Origin: Arthrobacter sp. HY1533
GTDB lineage: Bacteria > Actinomycetota > Actinomycetes > Actinomycetales > Micrococcaceae
NCBI RefSeq assembly: GCF_027568515.1
Contig: NZ_JANKZF010000003.1
Span: 206,570 to 270,569 of the forward strand
DNA: 64,000 bases
Direction: 5' to 3'
Shown in pieces: positions 63,951-64,000 of this stretch. Position 1 is the first letter of the stretch. Each line of letters starts with the position of its first letter. The notes below the pieces were generated by a model. That model was not told the DNA's origin, ran no database searches, and was given only the letters and a program-made list of their open reading frames with translations. Made by a program: the position numbers and the translations under genes.

Positions 63951-64000
63951 GGGGCCGGGGGGGGCGCCCCCCCACCCCCCCCCGCCCCCCACACACCCGC
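63937..64000. other. Low-complexity G/C homopolymer tail, probable assembly artefact
   Basis: After the repeats the sequence breaks down into a 17-base G run, further G runs and several C runs with few other bases. No real gene or signal can be read here, and such homopolymers are unlike the rest of the window. It is most likely a contig end where the tandem array could not be resolved. Confidence 0.7.

Noticed and set aside
63513..63992. A repeat-containing minus-strand gene with TTGSAS-type repeats
   Set aside because: The frame is made by the 18-bp array and the homopolymer tail and then runs antisense through the TetR gene. There is no RBS at its start.

Overview
The window looks like a chromosomal segment of a high-GC actinomycete, most likely Micrococcales/Micrococcaceae (Arthrobacter-like). 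This is inferred from the strong G/C third-position bias, frequent GTG starts, pervasive ATGA/GTGA gene overlaps, actinobacterial families (TIGR03086 DinB-fold protein, FolP2-type DHPS paralog, pyrimidine-reductase family, NERD-like J-protein) and the same-strand order etfB-etfA ... cysteine desulfurase-mnmA ... MetE-like protein, which I recall from mycobacteria (Rv3029c to Rv3015c). No phage, plasmid, transposase or CRISPR-Cas genes were seen.

Layout. 1-4.3 kb (+): a DUF4129 (partial), DUF4350, MoxR, DUF58 operon. 4.3-15.7 kb (-): MetE-like protein and chorismate mutase; a peptide ABC transporter whose binding-protein gene is separated from its permeases by a terminator; a TIGR03086 protein; mnmA, cysteine desulfurase and an uncharacterised protein. 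15.9-17.4 kb: a secreted subtilase. 17.5-22.1 kb: a winged-helix regulator with a SufR-like cysteine ladder, divergent from a four-gene pterin-type operon (folE, FAD oxidoreductase, FolP2-type paralog, RibD-C/DHFR-like reductase). This is the best candidate here for an undescribed pathway. 22.1-28.2 kb: lipoprotein, lipid kinase, J-domain protein, trmL, methyltransferase, and the first ETF pair, with a 66-bp perfect palindrome between the convergent methyltransferase and etfA. 28.5-31.8 kb: FUSC-type membrane protein and an MacB/FtsX-like ABC pair. 31.9-37.1 kb: envelope-stress group HtrA / TPM coiled-coil protein / PspA. 37.2-43.5 kb: aldo-keto reductases, an epimerase, then an HTH-Mop protein with modABC. 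43.5-44.9 kb: class V aminotransferase and initiator tRNA-fMet.

45.0-63.8 kb is an acyl-CoA catabolism region. Reading against the + strand there is a valine-type module (isobutyryl-CoA-dehydrogenase-like ACAD, 3-hydroxyisobutyryl-CoA hydrolase, 3-hydroxyisobutyrate dehydrogenase, enoyl-CoA hydratase), a four-helix cytochrome b-like membrane protein, and a second ETF pair divergent from a MarR regulator. Then comes a fatty-acid beta-oxidation block: metallo-hydrolase, CaiB-type CoA transferase, acyl-CoA ligase, dienoyl-CoA-isomerase-like crotonase, FadB, FadA and a long-chain-type ACAD. The last is divergent from an enoyl-CoA hydratase-TetR pair across a symmetrical TTGACA palindrome. The ACADs would pass electrons to one of the two ETFs. 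No ETF:quinone oxidoreductase is visible, which makes the cytochrome b-like gene worth attention.

The intergenic DNA is rich in structure: seven 32-nt-period units in head-to-head orientation between marR and the metallo-hydrolase gene, 18-bp tandem repeats at the cysteine desulfurase stop codon, and a related 18-bp array at the right edge. That array runs into implausible G/C homopolymers that look like a contig-end artefact. All gene calls rest on reading sequence and motifs; no database search was possible.
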